From Strigamia acuminata (lineage: Eukaryota; Arthropoda; Chilopoda; Geophilomorpha; Linotaeniidae), in NCBI GenBank assembly GCA_949358305.1, contig OX442319.1, positions 992,001 to 1,056,000 of the forward strand: DNA of 64,000 nucleotides, written 5' to 3'. The notes beneath the pieces were generated by a model that was given only the letters and a program-made list of their open reading frames with translations, made no database searches and was not told where the DNA came from. Below are positions 11,952-24,243 of the stretch, piece by piece. A program made the translations under genes and the position numbers. Position 1 is the stretch's first letter. Every line of letters starts with the position of its first letter.

Positions 11952-12604
11952 CAGGTTAAACCTCGCTATTACGAACAGGTCGGGGAGAAAAAAATGATTC
12001 GTAGTAGTGAGAGTTCTTAACAACGAGTATTTAGTTATTATGAATTAGTTCATTATAACAAGAAAAACCTAAGAAATTTAAGAAAATTTACAAAATAAAT
12101 GTACAAAAATTAGAAAAATTATAGCAAAGGTGATTCTGGCATTTTTGGATGTATTTTTTCATGATTTTGACATGTTACTTGTATTTCTCAGTCATGATTT
12201 TGACGTTTTTATGTGTATTTTCTTAAGATTCCTGCAGTTTTTGTATATTTTCTCAATATTGACTGGTATCAATGAGAAGACGCTTTAAAAATGTCAACAT
12301 CATGAGAAAATGCACTTAAAAACGCCCAAATCATAAGAAAATGCACTGAAAAATGTCGAAATCATAAGAAAATGCACTTAAAAACGTCCAAATCATAAGA
12401 AAATGAGGTCATTTTTAACCGGAAATGTTCGTATTAACGAACTATTTGCGTCTTTCTGGTGCATTTCCGGTTCGTTGTAGTGAAATTTCTTTATCATGAA
12501 ATGATTTAATGTAAGAGAGAGAAATAGGGCGGACGACCAAAAAAAAATTGTTAAGGCGAGGAATTCGTTATATAATGGTGTTCGTAATAGCGAGGTTCAA
12601 CCTG
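11952..12604. mobile_element. Tigger/pogo-like non-autonomous element
   Basis: The ends CAGGTTAAACCTCGCTATTA and its inverse (TAATAGCGAGGTTCAACCTG) bound 653 bp, with TA following the right end. The core (about 12120-12400) is an imperfect array of roughly 30-bp units such as ATCATAAGAAAATGCACT. CTCGCTATTACGAA-type ends resemble Tigger termini. The pogo transposase relics in this window are plausible helpers. Confidence 0.75.
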
Positions 12605-12654
12605 TAGTTGAGCAATCTGATCGTCAGTTCCCCCAAGTGTGAGTGTTAGTGTTA

Positions 12655-13135
12655 TAGTCGAAACTCTATCACGAATCGCGATATAACGAATTATCAATAT
12701 AACGAATACCGTATTTTACAAAATAAGAGCCGGGGCTCTTATTCAAAACGAGCACGCTGAGCTGCAGCTCCAATTATAATAGACTAATTTCTGTTTTAAG
12801 TCGTTGTGTTGCAAATTTAGGATTTTGATAAATAATTTTTAACATTTAATAATAACCGTATTTGCTCGATTGGCGCGGCTAATACTAGTATTCGAAGGCT
12901 GCTTTGATATCAAATTACCCTTTTCGGTCGCAGCTCTTATTCGAGGGCGGCTACAATTCGAGGGTAGCTACAATTCGAGGGTGACTCTTAATCGGTAAAA
13001 TACGGTACCTAAAAATTGCCGCTTTGGTTGGCTGGCCATAGAACACCATGTTAGAAAATTTTGATATAACGAATTCTCGTTATAATGAATCCATTTTTCG
13101 GGTCCCTTGCGATGCGTTATAAAGAGTTTCGACTG
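12655..13135. mobile_element. Tigger/pogo-like element with nested insertion
   Basis: Ends TAGTCGAAACTC and GAGTTTCGACTG, flanked by TA (12653-12654, 13136-13137). ATATAACGAAT motifs lie inside both ends. A second inverted-repeat element is nested at 12708-13006. The right half is repeated inside a TMEM94 intron near 41.9-42.07 kb, including GGCCATAGAACACCATGTTA. Confidence 0.78.
12708..13006. mobile_element. CCGTA-ended inverted-repeat element (nested)
   Basis: The ends CCGTATTTTAC and GTAAAATACGG are flanked by TA (12706-12707, 13007-13008). Internal AATAAGAGCC, GGCTCTTATTC and CTCTTATTCGAGGG motifs are repeated. It resembles the elements at 17.92 and 27.37 kb (CCGTACYGCCTCGA ends), suggesting one superfamily using TA targets. 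Confidence 0.6.
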
Positions 13136-13195
13136 TATTACGATTACGATATTGAAAGAAATGAAAAACGTCATCTGCTATAAAATTTCCAAACA

Positions 13196-13400
13196 TTTTA
13201 TTTTACTTTACTTTATTTTATTTTATTGTACCGGTATTTTATTTTATTTTTAATTTAATTTAATTTAATTTAATTTAATTTAATTTTATGTTAATTTATT
13301 TTATTTTAATTAATTAAATTATTCATTTTATTATTTCATTTATTCATTTATTTATTTATTTAATTCATTTTATTATTTTATTTTATTTTTTTATTTCGTT
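13196..13400. repeat. AT-rich low-complexity tract
   Basis: About 200 bp of TTTTA, TTTAA and TTTAT variants with almost no G or C. No feature can be read in it. Confidence 0.9.
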
Positions 13401-14405
13401 TTGTTCAACTGAAATGGGGCTCCCAAGAAATCTGGGATTCTAGGCGAGTGCCCCAATGGGTCGACGATCTGTTCCCAGAATGCAATTGCAATCTTTTTCA
13501 TGATAATCAGAACCTGGGGGCTGGGCTCGGGGCTGGGCCACGATCGAGGCCATGATGGAGAAGACAGGTGACTGCACGCCTATTGTTCTGGCAGGATGAA
13601 TGTGACCCAGTTTCTGTTGGTTAGTTACTATTTTTCCCACGTAAACGCAACAGTCAACCAGACTTGGTTTAGCCAAGGATATCTATCCTATGGTTTCAGC
13701 ACAATTTACCCAGCTATTTACAGATTTTGATCAAATTGTATGTTTGAAAAACGCAATAAAATGGATTGAAAATAGAAAAATTAATTAATTCTTTTGTGGT
13801 TTTGGCCCTCTTTCATCTCATAATGTTTGTTTTTGGATTTAATTAAGTTACGGTAGCGAAATCAATAATGTACCGCAAATGTCGGATTCTAAAACTTAAA
13901 TGAATGCCAAATTGTCCGCTTCAGCTTTTAAAGCATTTTTTCGGTATGAAAAAGGTTTTGCTAGATTCCGAAACCAGTCCCATTTTATAGGAAGTTTAAT
14001 CCTCTACAACCCTACATGTTTTGTTTTGGGATTACATAAGAAAAAAATACCTACGTTTTTTTTTTTGCACGTTTAGGTGCGGCCGCGCACATCAAAATCT
14101 GACAAAATTCATGTTATTTGGGCGGAAAATTTGAATTCGACCACGTGTTGCCCTAATTGGGAAACGGATCAATTTCCCATGTTTTTCGTATGGTTCGTAT
14201 GTGAAATTTTTCGCTCTTTACAAAGGTGCCAATTACTTTTTGATGGGACCTATGCTTTGTTTGTTATTTATCAAAAAACGATCTTATTTTGACAGTTTCA
14301 CCGCTTATTTGCGGTTGGAAATATTTGGAATTTTAAAAAACTGACCAGATTTTTAAATTCTTCGGGATTAGTTGCACTAGATACGATAAAATAAAAAATG
14401 TATCA
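13400..14405. other. no gene found
   Basis: I see no exon, transposon terminus or repeat with support. The two reading frames here (about 13440-13676 minus, 14077-14292 plus) show no recognisable motif or composition shift. Confidence 0.5.
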
Positions 14406-14409
14406 TGTT

Positions 14410-15106
14410 AAATAAAATTTTATCGCCGTGGCTATTCTTACGTACGTACGTAAGAATAGCCGATACGCTATTCTTACGTACATACCGAAAATTGCAGGAA
14501 AGCCCATCCTCGGCCCCTGAAAAACTGTATATTTGTACGTACGTACGTAAGAATAACGTATGGCTATTCTTACGTATATAGCGGGCCGCCAGGGGGGGTC
14601 ATTATTCTTACGTACCGGTATGTGGGAGGATTATATACCACCTACACGTGTGGTGTCGCGCTATTTCCACCCATATCAATTAGGTTAGTTTAGGTTTAGT
14701 TTTGTTGTAATAATTTGTTGTGAATGATTCTATTGTTAGTAGTGTTGCCCAAAACGACTGAATTCAATGTCTGAAATTGTCTGAAATGACCAAAACGACT
14801 GAATTCAATGTCTGAAATGACCTAAATGACTGAATTCAATGTCTGAAATGACCAAAATATTCCATTATTAAAAAAAGAAAATAATAACAATAATAATATA
14901 ATAAATAATAATGTTTGTTTTGAGGGGCAAATCCTGAGCGCGACATGCTGGTGGGTTTCATTCATCCCTGCCCGTACGTACGTACGTATGTACGTAAGAA
15001 TAGCGGCACGTCGGGCAAACGTTATTCTTACGTACGTACGTAGGAATAGCCAATACGCTATTCTTACGTACGTACGTAAGAATATCCTCGGCCAAATTTT
15101 ATTGTA
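14410..15106. mobile_element. inverted-repeat element built from TACG palindromes
   Basis: The left end AATAAAATTTTATCGCCGTG and right end CCTCGGCCAAATTTTATT pair imperfectly. Just inside are at least eight copies, in both orientations, of CTATTCTTACGTAC, several joined into 28-bp perfect palindromes (for example 14432-14459). A 31-bp tandem array lies in the middle. The repetitive minus-strand frame over 14822-15154 is a translation of the palindromes. Confidence 0.65.
14751..14856. repeat. 31-bp tandem repeat, about 3 copies
   Basis: The unit contains ACGACTGAATTCAATGTCTG followed by AAATGACC. The first copy carries an extra TGTCTGAAA insertion. It lies inside the TACG-palindrome element. 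Confidence 0.9.
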
Positions 15107-15539
15107 AAAAAGGCATTTCATTGTATACTTGAATAAAGTAAAGCTAGAGATCATCTTGTTAATTAAAAAATATGACTGGTTGACTGCTGTTACAATGCTG
15201 AATCTTTATCCAAATTAGTTTTCTCTTAATACTTTAACTCTGATCAAATAATTCAAGCAATTTCTTAATGTTTAGGGGCAATCCGTAGCAACTACAATGG
15301 CCCGCACTATCGTTGCGCCCTTGTGGCAAAATTGTGAACTATGCGATAGAAAAGGCGTCGAAAACGGCGGCTTTGAGCAGTCACCTGTCTTATCCACCGT
15401 GACCTGGGCCGACTTAAGGCACGATCTAATGGTGCAACTTACAAGAAGACTGCAGGAGTGTGTAATCCAGAATTGTATCCAAATGACTTCATTGGTGAGG
15501 AAGAATGCAAGAGCAATAGGCTTTGTAATTTCTTCCAAT

Positions 15540-16640
15540 GTAGCTTTTACTTCTAATGGATTGCCATTATCAAGAGAGACTCTGCTGGACAGGGCATCTG
15601 CAACTTACAAGTTAGTTATCGGTGCCTTTCCGATACTTGATGGTGAAATTTTCGTTTTGCAACTTCATTGCCCATCGAGCCAGTCATCCAGTCGGATTTT
15701 CACATGCCATGAAGAACTTCAGAGCATGATGTTCAGCCTCAACTTCATATTCAGAATATTCAATGTATGGTCTGTACTTATCAACAGCCCAAACCACAGC
15801 TAAACAATGTAAGTCAGTGGTGCTGTACTAGTAGTTGTTTTCTGCGCCTTGTAGCATTTTGCTGACATAAGCAACTGGTCTTAAAGCACCATGGTCGTCT
15901 ATTTGCTTAAGGACAGTTCCGGGCCCGCCACTACTTGCATTCAAATGGATGGTAAAGTTAGATGCAAAATCAGGCAGAAGCAGCATAATTTTTTTTGCAA
16001 GGTGATTCTTCAAATACTCGAATGCTTTGTTGCATTCTTCTGACCACTTCCATTTAACATCCTTTTTTTGAAGAGCGAAAAATGGCTTTTGAGTGATACT
16101 CAGTTTTGGAATCAGAGCAGCATAGAAACCCACCATTCCAATAAAACGCTGTAGCTGCTTTACACTTGAAGGAGGTTGGATATTCCACTATTGCTTCGAA
16201 TTTATCACCATTTGGGCTGTAGTTTCCTTTTTTCATTGTAAAGCTGAGGAAATTCAGTTTTTCTGAGCAGAGAAACGATTTTGATGGACTAGCCATCAAT
16301 TTATTTTTAACTAATTTTGACAATATGTTCATCTAGATGTCGGAGGTGCTCCTCAAAAAAGTCGCTAAAGATGATGATGTTGTCCAAATAGGTGAGTGTC
16401 CATTTATGTTGAGCAGTTCCTAGAACTTTGTCCATCATTCTTTGAAATGCACTAGGTGCATTGCACAAACCGAAAGGCATACAAGTAAACTGGTATGTCC
16501 AATTGGAGGTAGAAAAAGCAGTCTTTTTCTTATCACTTGGTTTTAACTTTATTTGATAATAACCTTTGGTTAAATCAAGTGTAGAAAAGAACTTTTTTCC
16601 ACCTGAACAAGCTAAAATCATTCAAATTGAAGCCATCAGT
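15540..16640 (-). pseudogene. Ty3/gypsy pol relic (reverse transcriptase and RNase H)
   Basis: Minus-strand pieces of a gypsy-class polyprotein. At 16621-16307 are reverse-transcriptase blocks: STLDLTKGYYQI, MPFGLCNAPSAFQR, then YLDN where active enzymes carry YLDD or YVDD. At 16332-16054 is the thumb/connection region, and at 16136-15828 the RNase H start (FTIHLNASSGGPGTVL, RPVAYVSKML). It continues near 15800-15700 with VWAVDKYRPYIEYSEYEV, then runs into linker sequence around 15560. The blocks are in different frames and the catalytic box is changed, so it is inactive. No LTRs were identified. The long plus-strand frame at 15297-15803 is the shadow of this relic. Confidence 0.88.
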
Positions 16641-16654
16641 AAGTTTTTGCACTA

Positions 16655-16735
16655 CCTGGTGGATACAGCCAAAAACGCTCATCTTGCAGGTGAGCTTCAA
16701 GCTGGACTGGGACGATTTTTATGACTATGACTGTA
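16655..16735 (+). mobile_element. right-end fragment of the 30.5-kb MITE family
   Basis: The stretch from GCCAAAAACGCTCATCTTGC through GACTATGACTGTA matches the right end of the complete element at 30534-30843 (TTCTGCAGGTGGGC, GGACTGG, TTTTTATGACTACGACTGTA). It lies just upstream of the gypsy relic's reverse-transcriptase start, so it may have interrupted that element. Confidence 0.6.
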
Positions 16736-17109
16736 CAGTTGCACGGCTAGATAGTGCCTAAAACCACCCCTGTCCAAAGGCAATCACATTTTGGATGTGT
16801 GAACAAATTAGATTCTTTAATTGGCTTTAAGTTGGCTTCTCTCAATTTTACAAATGTGCTTCCACTTACAAGTTAGTACTTTCCTTAGTATTTTCCTTAG
16901 GACTTCCAAGTTTTACCAGCAGACGGGGTGACACATATCGTCACACGTAATTCATTAAAAGTTGCCACAACACCAGAGCCATATTTGACAGGTTGGCTAT
17001 ACAGTTGTAGGTCTAATAACTGTGTGAAGAAAAACTGGAAAAATCTATTTTTCTTCAAGAAATTTAGCCAAAATTTAATACTTTTACTGAAATGATTAGT
17101 TTTGATAAA

Positions 17110-17235
17110 AAATAGTGTAATTTTAAAAAAGTATCGGTATCGGGCGATATTTAGGGGCACAATATCGGCATCGGCTGGTATTGGAAAATTAGGATATCGG
17201 TCAAACTCAACAGTTTGTGCCCGGTATCTTAATAC
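17110..17235. mobile_element. hAT-like remnant (TATCGGTATCGG subterminal repeats)
   Basis: It contains GTATCGGTATCGGGCGATAT, then ATCGGCATCGGCTGGTAT and ATATCGGTCAAACTCAAC. It closely parallels 24150-24243, which ends GGTCAAACCCTA, and the left end TAGGGTTTGACCGATAC at 45505. No intact pair of ends is present here. Confidence 0.5.
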
Positions 17236-17759
17236 TAAATCCGTACGGTGCATCCCATTCTGCGCAGACGATTTACTAATTGCAGTTGTTATTTAGCAGT
17301 ATTAAGCCTAATATTAGGCCTAATAATGCTAAAATAAAGTAAATAAACAACAATAAACTCATTATAAAAATAATTTACAGCGTACTATCAAAATAATTTT
17401 ATTTATTTAACTTTTTTTTTAGCATTATTAGTCCTAATACCGGGCGCAAACTGAAGTTTAAATCTCTTTGCAATGAGTTTTCTCATTTAAATCACATAAT
17501 TTTGGCAGCCATTTTGGAGTTCAGTTAGATCGATTGCAACCATCCGAATTCTAACAATTAAGTATAATTTTGCAGCAGTTATTTTTTTTTTACAGTAAAC
17601 AACGCTTATAACCATCACTCCAATAATTATCAGGACTGAAAACAATAGAAACAAGCGAAGAAACAAAAATCTTGAGAAAAAAATACCCCTACCGGCAGTG
17701 TGGATTATTGATGACCTAGAGCTTGATCTGAAATCCCAGATCAATTTTGGCAGTGAAAT

Positions 17760-17813
17760 TGGAGGTAGAAAAGGCAGTCTTTTTCTTATCACTTGGTTTT
17801 AACTTTATTTGAT
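17760..17813 (-). pseudogene. short second copy of the gypsy RT segment
   Basis: About 54 bp nearly identical to 16504-16558, starting GGAGGTAGAAAAGGCAGTCT. It encodes part of the reverse-transcriptase palm on the minus strand. Both sides diverge at once, so this is a small dispersed duplicate of the relic 1.25 kb away. Confidence 0.75.
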
Positions 17814-17918
17814 AAAATAAAAAAAAATATTTTATTAGGTGAATTGCATTCAAAAACAAAACATTTTGTCTAAAAATTCATACCAGACGAAAATTTAGAC
17901 AAAAAGTAATAGTAGTTA

Positions 17919-18178
17919 CCGTACTGCCTCGATTTAACGCCGGGTTTGATCAAACGCCGAGACTCGATTAATTGCCAGGCACTCAGCGGCGATTTCAGAA
18001 ATTGTAGCGGGCCCCAAATAAATGCCGGGTCCCCAAAAAAGTCGGTGATTTTCACGAAAAAATCACTTTTTTTAGCGAAAAATTAGCGGTTTTACAGTTA
18101 TGCGCCGGGCCCGAATAAGCGCCGGGATGGGGCAAGTAGAAAAAAATTATTAAACGCCCCGGCGTTTATTCGAATCAG
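17919..18178. mobile_element. CCGTACTGCC-ended inverted-repeat element
   Basis: The left end CCGTACTGCCTCGATTTAAC and the inverse of TTATTCGAATCAG are flanked by TA (17917-17918, 18179-18180). GCCGGG motifs repeat inside with AATAAGCGCCGGG. Related to the 27.37-kb element. Confidence 0.6.
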
Positions 18179-19734
18179 TACTATGTGTCAAAATGAGTAA
18201 TCTACAAAATAATTATTATATATCAACAGTATAATAAATTGGAGTATTGAAAAACTGCCACAGGATAAGAACAGATACGAACGGAATATTCCATTACTAA
18301 ATGGTGCGGAGACTTTTTTCAGTGATCAGTTATTTCGTCCCCATGTTGAAGTGCAGTAGTTTCGTCTTGGTCAAAGTGTTTGCGAAAATTATATTTTCTT
18401 GAACTAATCAATAATTGGAAGAAAAAAAAATTTAACGTTTCATTAATGTTTAATGTTCAATTCAACGTGCATTCTACATTTATACGACTTTGTCACTTGA
18501 TCCACATTTGGTTTGTTTCATGTTGTTAATTATTTCCAACAAAGCTTTAAAAACCGAAGTTAAAACACGTCAACCTTTATTCCCCACAACGCCAAGTGTG
18601 TTAACCATGCTAGAACCGTATGACGCCTTACTCAAGGTCAAAATCATGCGCAGTGCGAAAATAGTACACCGTTCCACTAATCTGGCTGCACGTATAAAAA
18701 AAACATATATATACATGTGAATGTATTGTAAGTACATAAAGTATTTTAAATTGTAAATGGAAACTTTATGTCTTTGATATTGACAAAACAGAAGACGGAA
18801 CACGGTGAGAAAATGTCGGAAATATGTACACCAAACCAGACGTGATGAATAGATCATAAAACCAAGATGGAAGAGAAGAATTAAATATTATTTTTAGTTG
18901 CATATTTTATGCAGAGAATCGACATGATTTTTTTCAGCTGGAGAGTGTGTATTAATATTGTTAGAACCTCTGTGAATATATGTGGACTTGTGGTGTTAAA
19001 GATCAATAATTTAGCTAGGTCTGGATCCACTACACTAGGTTTGGTTAAGGAAATTATGGTCGACATATTGTATTTGTTTGAAACTTTGCATTTACGTCTG
19101 AGATGAAGCTTTCTATGTTAATAGCACAGGATTATACACGATCCAAAACAGGTTCAGACCATGCCTATATGTAAATCAGGAGCTGATGAATTCAGATTTA
19201 TAGGTTCTAGCAGGAGAAGGACCCCGAGACCCCGCCTGCTAAAAAATAAAAAAATAAAAAAAGTTAGAATTTTCCAAAAAAATTTCTAAAAAAAAATGCT
19301 GTTGTCGTTGTCTAGTGTTGTTTAGTGTATTTATGGAGTTCCGTAATAACTGCGGAAATAAATGACAAAGTATACCATAAACTGAATAATCGCGGAATGA
19401 ATAACCGCGGAATTTAAAAATCGGTTATTAATTGACCGCGGAATTTTAACGTGGGAAAAATTTCAATAACGGGATTTGTGTCAAGAAACGGGTAAGGTTA
19501 CCGTAGGTTCGCGGGGGTCGAGGGGGGAATATTTTTCCGCGCTTATTCTTTCCGCGCCAGGTATTGTAACCTGAGAATTGATCAACTAGAAATTGATTGA
19601 TAAGCAGTGTTCCTTTGCTGTAACTATTATAATGCTACAAGGGGCGTGCCCAGGGGCGGGGCGGATCTAGCTTTTCGGGGGCCGGGGCTTGAGGTTTTTT
19701 CGGGGCCCCTTTCTCAAAATTTTTTCGCAATCTT

Positions 19735-19767
<33 letters not shown>

Positions 19768-20244
19768 TACCTGGCCCAGAGTCTCGGGGCCCCCCTAGAA
19801 TTTGGGGGCCCGGGGCTCAAGCCCCGATAGCCGGGTGCTAGCGCGTGACATCTAGCGTGTAAATCGATTCCGTAATTCGATTTGCCTCAACTCGATTTTC
19901 CAGGACTCGACAAACCGAAAAAAAGTAATCCCCCAAATCAAACAATCGTAAACTGTACAACCGCAATTCAATATGCAGCAAATTCATTGTAATTTCTTAG
20001 GCAAGAGTGGAGGGGGTTAACTTATCTTTGCTCGTTAATGAATGTAAATATTCATTCATATTTATTTTAATTTTTATCTTTATTTTAAATACACAAAAAA
20101 TACCAAAAAGAACCCAAAAATACCAAAAGCACAAAATAATACCACAAAGAAACAAAAGTTTTATGGGAGAAGACACTCTTACGTCCACACCACAACCATG
20201 CCCTCGCCCCGCCTCGCCTCGCCCTCTCCCACAACCAACAGCCT
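18179..20244. other. no gene found; one GC-rich hAT-like remnant
   Basis: No exon-like sequence. 19330-19560 is rich in CCGCGGAAT and TAACCG motifs in both orientations and may be a decayed CCGTA-type element. 19660-19830 is GC-rich (GGGGCGGATCTAGC, mirrored GGGGCCCGGGGCTCAAGCCCC) around a pure T-run at about 19735-19765, like a hAT MITE with a poly-T core; I could not pair its ends. Confidence 0.5.
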
Positions 20245-20252
20245 CTGATGAA

Positions 20253-20773
20253 TAGACCCTGGATATTTATGCAAAGTAAAATTCGTTTTATGCGTATAAA
20301 ATATGCACCAAAAAGTCCATTGTATGCAAAATAAAAATAAAAATATGCAAAATAAAAAAAATTATTCGAGTGAAATCAGGTGTTAAATAACAACTTAATG
20401 CCATTTCAAAGAGTTCTTGATGTAAATGAATTGTAATTAGTAATTACAATTCATATTTTTCAATTTTTTTATTTCTTTTAAAACTGTTTGCAGACACTAA
20501 TTTAGTGACTTCTCCTGGTGTCTGTTTTTGGCGAAGTCCTCAATTTTCCAAACACAAGCATACGAACACAATACGTGTCTTTAAAAAAAGGCAAAAATTG
20601 GTACGTACATGTCACGTATCGTTACAATAAGATACAAATCGCCGTTTTTCCCCGGAAAAATGGCGATTTACGCGTTTATTTCTGATTTTGGGGAAATATG
20701 CATTTATAGCCAATTTCGGCTTTTTATTGAAAAAAAATAAATCGTATGCATTTATGCATTTATCCCAGCCCTA
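20253..20773. mobile_element. hAT-type MITE, perfect 8-bp TSD
   Basis: Starts TAGACCCTGGATATTTATGC and ends GCATTTATCCCAGCCCTA, flanked on both sides by CTGATGAA (20245-20252, 20774-20781). Both ends carry ATTTATGCA motifs facing inward. Non-coding. Confidence 0.88.
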
Positions 20774-23355
20774 CTGATGAACAAGGTAAAGATGGTGAAG
20801 ATGATGTCGGTGTCGATAATGGTGAAGTCGTCACCAATGGCGATTCGAAGAAATTTGGTGATTGCAAATCCATCACCACTGAGTGCTTCACTGCAGCATC
20901 CTTAAATTTGCAAATTGACTAATTTGCAAATTTAAGATGACAAACAAATGATCACTTTTTATTATCATTATTATAATTGCCTTTATTCTTACTTTCCAAA
21001 ACATTAAAAAACATTAAAACATTATAAAAAAAAACTTGAATAAAAAAGTATGAAAAAGTATGAAAAAGTATGAATCTAAAAGTAAAAAAAAATTAAAAAT
21101 TTTGGCATTTTGCGGTAGACGTGGTAATTCGAATAGCTGTAATCCGAGGCGCGATAAATTGAGTCACGATAAATCGAGAACGGAATGAAAAATAAATTTG
21201 GTTGCGCTAGATTGAGGTCGCGGTACATCGATACGATACGCACAAGGTATGCGCCGCATGCTACAACCCTACAGGCAGCTAGGTTAAATAAAAGTATCAA
21301 ACGCCATTACGGGTAATGGTGTTTCATTCTTTTTCCGACAAGGTAACTGAAGCGATAAAGCGGAAAAAAAATTTGCCAAGTATCGGGTGTAACGATCCCA
21401 GTTAGTGAAAAATGTTTGATGCAAGTAACGGTAGAGATAATAATTTTATTATTACTGCGTGAGTAAAGTAATGGTAACCGAATCGTTTTTTCTTGACGTG
21501 TAGCGATAAAATAATGCGTTACTACTTTAAGCTTTCTATAACGGTGACAACATTGCTGTGCATTTTGATTTGGTGAAGGAGAATTGAGATTAATTTAAAT
21601 AATTTTTTTTTTTTAATTTCAAAATTTGATGTAATAATTCTGTTTGCCCTTAAATGCACGCTAAAATAGACGGTGCTTTTCTGCACCCAATCAATTGCAG
21701 ACATTTTTTGTCACTGATTTGCTAAATTCATGTATGATTCATATCGTTTATTTTGATGAACTCACGGATTAGTTATTTCTGGTTTCCATCAGTTACGTAG
21801 AACCATGTTGTCAACTTGGTTATAGCACTTGGGAGCCAGAAATATTAGGTTTAAATTTAAAAGGTACGGTTAGAACTGCTTCATCATTTTTAGTTAGGAC
21901 TATATATTTATTCGTACTAAACGATTGTAGTTACCCAACTGGCATTCGGAAATATTAAATGGTTACAACATCGATTTAAAAAAAAATGCATTTCTATCGG
22001 TTAATATTTCTGGCCTGTCGCCATTTTTGCTGAGTTTCTGCTTCGGGGAGACAGACAGGCACAACCGATCTGTAGTGATTAATTTTGTAAAAACGGATGT
22101 GATTAGGTTTTCGCCCACTTCCCCTATTAGAAAAAAAAGAAAAAACAGCAAACAACACAGTTTTTGTTTTTGTTGTTATACAGCAATTTTTATTGTTGTT
22201 ATTATAATTATAATTATTATTAATGTTAGTTTTAGTATTATTATCATTACCGGTATTATTTTTCTGCAGTATTAAGGGGCTACGAACAGTCATAAGTGAA
22301 CAACATTTATATAATGTTATATAATTCTAAATTTTGCTAGTTATAAAGTTAAATTATAACGTATTTTCCCTTTTTATTGCTGAAAATTTAACGCCAGGGT
22401 ATAGTCACCGATAAATTGTACAATTCTCAAATACCCAAATTTATATACATTTAATAATTAATAATTAATTTAATAATTTAATAATATACACTCATGTGAT
22501 CTTAATTAGACTGGGGATTTGGTCTATCCGTAGCCCTTATATAGGATGGTCTGGTCCCCCACGCCCATGGTTAGGTTGTGACCAGGGAATGATGCTAATG
22601 ACATGCCAATGTCTACAAGATCTCCCAAGTGCGGGGCCAACTGGTGTAGAATCAGACCAATTAATTCTCGCTTTAAACTTCTGTCGGCAGGTATTCCATT
22701 TTATGGTGTCTTTAGAGTCAGTTTAGTGTGCACATAAGATTGAAAAAAACTAACTCGGCATCTTCTTATACGAATTTCTTGTAAACCGTTAGATGTATCG
22801 TACTAATGCAAACGTGGTGTTAAAAATACAGCGGTCATTAACTAGTGACTTCGTGAACACGCAGATGTCGTAACTCGTAATCACCAGAGCGAGGTTTAAT
22901 GTTATTCCCAGTGGCAGATTTTGAAACTATTCTATTTTTAATACATTTGTATAGATGGCAGCACTGTCAAGATTTGTATCCTTTATAAATATCACAATTC
23001 AAAGCTTTAGTGAACGATTTGGTAGATCGACATGAAGAGACACGCGTGTGAATGGTGCAGTATAACAATAACAACCTACCGGTGGCCTAAATAAATCCGG
23101 CCGGAGATTCGGAAGGTTACTATCGTCGGTATTAGTAATGGAAAAAAAATTTTAAAGTATATTTTTTTCTGTGTAGGTCCAGACAAAGTGGTTTACTGCG
23201 CGCGTTACTGGCAAACATGTGATCTCTCATTGTAAATCCAAAATACTGAATGAGCTAACTAAACTACAACAATAGTCATATTACTCATATTTTAGGCCTA
23301 CGAAGCAGGGTGGTGTGGCATTGGAGATGAGTGAAGAAAGGGGAGGAAGAATTAT
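20774..23355. other. no gene found; AT-rich with simple repeats
   Basis: Contains AAAAAGTATG repeats near 21050, an ATT/TAA-rich stretch at 22190-22260 and TAATAATTAAT repeats near 22450. I see no exon or paired transposon ends. Confidence 0.5.
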
Positions 23356-23359
23356 TTTC

Positions 23360-23745
23360 TACCTGGATTCCTTATTTTCGACCAGGAATATTTTCGACCC
23401 GAACCATTTTCGACCAGGACCATTTTCGCTTCGGAATATTTTTGACCAGGAATATTTTCAACCAGGAAAATTTTTTAACAAGATTTCTTTCACCTTGGTT
23501 GAAAGGAGTCCTGATAAAAAAATATTTATTGTGGTCAAACTTTTTCTTGGTTGAAATTTTACTTTTACATTTTCGGTGACTGAAAAAAATTATTTAATCA
23601 AAAGTAATCCTGGTTTCGAGAAATCCGGTCGAAATAATTACTGGTTAAAATATTCACAGTCGTAAAGCTTAGCAGTTGAAAAAATCCAATCAGAAATTAT
23701 CCAGTTGAAAATAGTGCTGGTCAAAAGGAATCTAGTTGAAACGAC
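23360..23745. repeat. foldback array of ATTTTCGACCAGGAA units
   Basis: The left part (23370-23475) has five or six degenerate head-to-tail units of about 19 bp containing TTTTCGACCAGGAA. The right part (about 23600-23745) carries the unit inverted (CTGGTCAAAAGGAATC, CCGGTCGAAATAATTACTGG). The outer borders CTACCTGGATTCCTT and AAGGAATCTAGTTG also pair. The two overlapping plus-strand frames here translate the array and are not genes. Confidence 0.65.
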
Positions 23746-24149
23746 ATCTCATTGTCACCGCTGAATATCATGCTGTAAATTATGAAATTAATTTTTTTTC
23801 CGATTAAACCTGTTTTGCTGAAATTTATTTCAACCAGTTCGCTGAACAAGCCAATTTTTGGAACAGGTTCGCACCAACCAGTGCGAACTGGCAAGGCCAG
23901 TAAAGGGACCATCCCTTTTAGGGTTGCGGTTTTTGTGGTGTGCCATATTGCATTCGTTTTCACTTTAATAAATAACTGAACAGGCCTATTGGACAATTTA
24001 AAAAATTATGCAAACTTCTTGCACCATTTTGTAAATTCAATAAAAAATTTACCTTGGTCATTTATTTGTAAAAATAATTTTTTAAATATATTTTTTTTTC
24101 GGCAAAAAAAAAACTGTTTAAACCTGTTGTATTAATAAACATTAATTTT

Positions 24150-24243
24150 ACTAAAATATCGGTATTGGTATTGGCCGATATTTCGGAGAACAATACTGGT
24201 ATCGGCTGACATCAGAAAATTGTTTATATTGGTCAAACCCTAG
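24150..24243. mobile_element. hAT-like right-end fragment
   Basis: Ends TATTGGTCAAACCCTA after ATCGGTATTGGTATTGGCCG and ACTGGTATCGGCTGACAT. The inverse of this end is the TAGGGTTTGACCGATAC left end at 45505. The left boundary is not visible. Confidence 0.5.

Noticed and set aside
15297-15803. 168-codon plus-strand frame
   Set aside because: It is the complement of the gypsy RNase H and linker region, which matches the family on the minus strand.
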